A DNA stretch of 33,466 nucleotides from CBDULQ01 sp965368115 (GTDB lineage: Bacteria > Pseudomonadota > Gammaproteobacteria > SZUA-229). The number at the start of each line of letters is the position of its first letter. Position 1 is the stretch's first letter. The notes below the pieces were generated by a model. That model worked only from the letters and a program-made list of their open reading frames with translations. It did not search any database and was not told where the DNA came from. Both the position numbers and the translations under genes were made by a program. The DNA is taken from positions 1-33,466 of the forward strand of contig CBDULQ010000009.1 in assembly GCA_965368115.1 (NCBI GenBank), in the 5' to 3' direction. This document shows positions 31,339-33,466 of the stretch, piece by piece.

Positions 31339-33459
31339 ATGCCTCAGTTTGTTTACAATTTGTTGCCGTTTCTGCGCTGGTTTCCGTTAACCCGCCAGAA
31401 CATGCGTGCCGACCTGCTGGCCGGTGTGACCGTGGCGCTGGTGCTGGTACCACAGAGCATGGCTTATGCACAGCTCGCCGGTCTGCCGGTGGTATATGGT
31501 TTGTATGCGTCTTTCGTGCCGGTCATCGTGGCGTCCCTGTGGGGATCGTCCAGTCAGTTGCATACCGGGCCGGTGGCCATGTTGTCGTTGATGTCAGCAG
31601 CAGCGCTAATTCCGTTTGCCTCGCCCGGCAGCGTCGATTTCATCGAGCTGTCGGTGATGCTGGCCCTGATGGTCGGCGTGTTGCGTCTGGCGCTGGGCCT
31701 GTTCCGGCTCGGTGCCATTGTCAATTTATTATCCAGTCCGGTGATCGTCGGCTTCACCAACGCGGCGGCATTGATCATCGGCTTGTCCCAACTCAGTAAA
31801 GTGCTCGGCGTACCTTTCCCGCGAACCGATTTTTATCTCGATGATCTGTGGCGCGTGCTTGCACAGATACCCGAGCTGCACTGGATGACGCTGGGTTTTG
31901 CGATCGCTGCCTGGTTGTTGATTGTCGGTTTACGTCGCGTAGCGCCGGCCTGGCCGGGTGTGTTGATCGTGGTGGTATTGACGACCGTGGTCAGTGCGAT
32001 GATCGGTTTCGACGATCGTATGAAACTGAATCTCTCTCAGGTCGCCGATGCCGAACTTGTGCAGGGCATCGAGCAATTCCGTAACAACCGCAACGGTATT
32101 CGCGACCTGGTTAGCGAAATCGCCGATAAGAATCGCGAAGCCGATGCATTGCATGAAAGCGGTGGATTGCTGAATATCGAGAAAGCGGCGCAACTACGGG
32201 CCATGGTCGCCGTGCTGGAGCAACAGCTCGGTCTGCTGAAATCCGACAATACCCTGATGCAGGTGGAACTGAATTCGAGAACACTGCAGGCGGTGCAGGA
32301 CACTAACGGCGACTGGCAACTGTATCCTGACGATGCAGTGCCGCAGGGCCAGGCAGGTGATGGTAAACGCTGGCGCTTCAGCGGCATTGATGGCGATCGA
32401 CTGGTGTTTGCCGCCGGCGGTGCGGTGGTGGGATCGATTCCCCAGGGATTGCCCGCATTCGCCGTGCCCCAGGTGCAGTGGGATCTGTTGCTGGCACTGT
32501 TACCGGCGGCACTGGTGATGGCGTTGATCGGCTTTATGGAGGCGACATCGATTTCCAAGGCGATTGCCACCGGTACCGGTGAACGGGTGAATACCAGCAA
32601 GGAGCTGATCGGCCAGGGCCTGGCTAATATCGCCGGCAGTTTCTTCAGTTCCTATACCGTGAGCGGCTCGTTTTCCCGCTCGGCGGTGGCGGCTCGCAGC
32701 GGCGCCAAAACCGGTTTGTTCGCCATCATCAGTGCGCTGGCGGTGGTGCTGGTGTTACTGTTTTTCACCCAGTATCTGTACCACCTGCCGCAGGCGGTGC
32801 TGGCGGTCATCGTGATGATCGCGGTATTCAGCCTGATTCGTATTGAACCCCTGATCCAGGCCTGGCAGGTGGACCGCTTTGGTGCGGTGATCGGTATCGT
32901 GACTTTCTTTGCCACCCTGTTGATGGCACCGTCCATTGCCAACGGCATTCTGCTGGGTATCGGTCTCACCGTGTTGCACACCCTGATCCGCACCATGAAA
33001 CCCAGGGTGGAAATCGTCAGCCGCAAGCCGGACGGCACCCTGGGCGGGATTCGGGTGCATCAGCTGGAGCCGATCAGCAAGCACTATGTGCCGATTCGTT
33101 TCGACGGTGCACTCACCTTTATTAATGTGGCCTATTTCGAAGATGCCATCCTGGAGGCGGAGCGTAAGTTTCCCCAGGCTAAAGCCATCCTGGTGATCGG
33201 CAGTGGTATCAACGAAGTGGATGCCTCCGGTGTCGAGAAAGTTCGCGAGATGGATGAGCGTCTCAAGCAATATGGTGTGAAGATCATGTTCAGCGGCCTC
33301 AAGCATCAGGTGATGCAGGCGTTCTACAACAGCGGCCTGGTCAAACAGCTGGGCGCCGACATGTTCTTTTCCGACAAGGAAACCGCGTTGCAGATCCTGT
33401 CGCGCCAGTATGAAGTCGAGCAGTCCCTGCCGGACGATGCAACACCCCAGCGCGCCTGA
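31339..33459 (+). CDS. SulP/SLC26-family anion transporter with STAS domain and large insert
   Basis: This 706-residue inner-membrane transporter starts with the SulP signature (DLLAGVTVALVLVPQSMAYAQLAGLP, GLYASFVPVIVASLWGSS). The second half of the transmembrane core follows (ALIGFMEATSISKAIATGTGE, GSFFSSYTVSGSFSRSAV), then a C-terminal cytoplasmic STAS domain (~560-670, VDASGVEKVREM). Family members carry sulfate, bicarbonate or other anions; the substrate is not deducible. Typical bacterial SulPs are ~550-600 residues. The excess is an insert of ~135 residues (~226-360) between the helix ending VVSAMIGFDD and the conserved VGSIPQGLP before the next helix. It is predicted largely helical, possibly coiled-coil (IEKAAQLRAMVAVLEQQLGLL). 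The ATG at 31339 has AGGGGAT upstream; a GTG at 31318 is possible. Confidence 0.93.
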   Translation: MPQFVYNLLPFLRWFPLTRQNMRADLLAGVTVALVLVPQSMAYAQLAGLPVVYGLYASFVPVIVASLWGSSSQLHTGPVAMLSLMSAAALIPFASPGSVDFIELSVMLALMVGVLRLALGLFRLGAIVNLLSSPVIVGFTNAAALIIGLSQLSKVLGVPFPRTDFYLDDLWRVLAQIPELHWMTLGFAIAAWLLIVGLRRVAPAWPGVLIVVVLTTVVSAMIGFDDRMKLNLSQVADAELVQGIEQFRNNRNGIRDLVSEIADKNREADALHESGGLLNIEKAAQLRAMVAVLEQQLGLLKSDNTLMQVELNSRTLQAVQDTNGDWQLYPDDAVPQGQAGDGKRWRFSGIDGDRLVFAAGGAVVGSIPQGLPAFAVPQVQWDLLLALLPAALVMALIGFMEATSISKAIATGTGERVNTSKELIGQGLANIAGSFFSSYTVSGSFSRSAVAARSGAKTGLFAIISALAVVLVLLFFTQYLYHLPQAVLAVIVMIAVFSLIRIEPLIQAWQVDRFGAVIGIVTFFATLLMAPSIANGILLGIGLTVLHTLIRTMKPRVEIVSRKPDGTLGGIRVHQLEPISKHYVPIRFDGALTFINVAYFEDAILEAERKFPQAKAILVIGSGINEVDASGVEKVREMDERLKQYGVKIMFSGLKHQVMQAFYNSGLVKQLGADMFFSDKETALQILSRQYEVEQSLPDDATPQRA

Positions 33460-33466
33460 CGCGGCG

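Noticed and set aside
1..33466. Mobile element, prophage, CRISPR, toxin-antitoxin or biosynthetic cluster
   Set aside because: I looked for transposase/integrase motifs, regular direct repeats, paired small overlapping ORFs and NRPS/PKS or RiPP-like genes and found none.

Overview
The window reads as one contiguous piece of chromosome from a gammaproteobacterium with moderately high GC. Clear orthologues of gammaproteobacterial proteins support this: AlaA (catalytic Lys240), AroG, TrkH, a homodimeric 887-residue AceE, a DgcZ-like zinc-sensing diguanylate cyclase and a DNR-type regulator. The long form of IspG and a lipoyl domain fused to dihydrolipoamide dehydrogenase argue against a close relative of E. 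coli; a free-living, perhaps sulfur-using lineage would fit, but that is inference. I see no tRNA, rRNA, CRISPR array, transposase, integrase or phage gene.

Layout. (1) 1-2668: end of a SPOR-domain protein, a translationally coupled HAD phosphatase and aroG. (2) 2714-7170: a secreted EF-hand protein divergent from a CZB-GGDEF cyclase, then a large P-type cation ATPase that converges on the cyclase with one base between the stops. (3) 7352-10128: a less conserved minus-strand stretch with an orphan DsrC/TusE-like protein, a divergent RlmJ homologue, a secreted protein with a tiny lipoprotein, and a 113-residue unknown. (4) 10297-14673: ispG divergent from an ATP-NAD-kinase-like gene, apeB and a DUF938 methyltransferase. 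(5) 14697-20068: a small Cys-rich protein behind a Fur-like box, alaA, a PilZ protein, a zinc-ribbon protein, an LsrG-like monooxygenase coupled to an iron-ADH-family enzyme, and a secreted GDSL esterase. (6) 20092-24467: trkH, a Crp/Fnr regulator, a PAP2 phosphatase and a GT4 glycosyltransferase, all on the minus strand. (7) 24894-30781: the pyruvate dehydrogenase operon aceE-aceF-lpd. (8) 31339-33459: a SulP transporter with an unusual insert.

How the genes fit together. Most are housekeeping: aromatic amino acids (aroG), alanine (alaA), isoprenoids (ispG), acetyl-CoA (PDH), peptide turnover (apeB), K+ uptake (trkH). Cyclic-di-GMP appears twice, as a synthase (DgcZ-like) and a receptor (PilZ), in separate transcription units. 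PAP2 and GT4 overlap and probably act together in envelope lipid or glycan metabolism.

I found no convincing new multi-gene system. The best leads are a three-arm set of mutually exclusive hairpins between the Crp/Fnr gene and trkH, a roughly 135-residue helical insert in the SulP transporter, an RlmJ homologue with a changed catalytic motif, an iron-ADH-family enzyme lacking a metal-ligand histidine and coupled to an LsrG-like protein, and several perfect dyads placed like operators upstream of genes.
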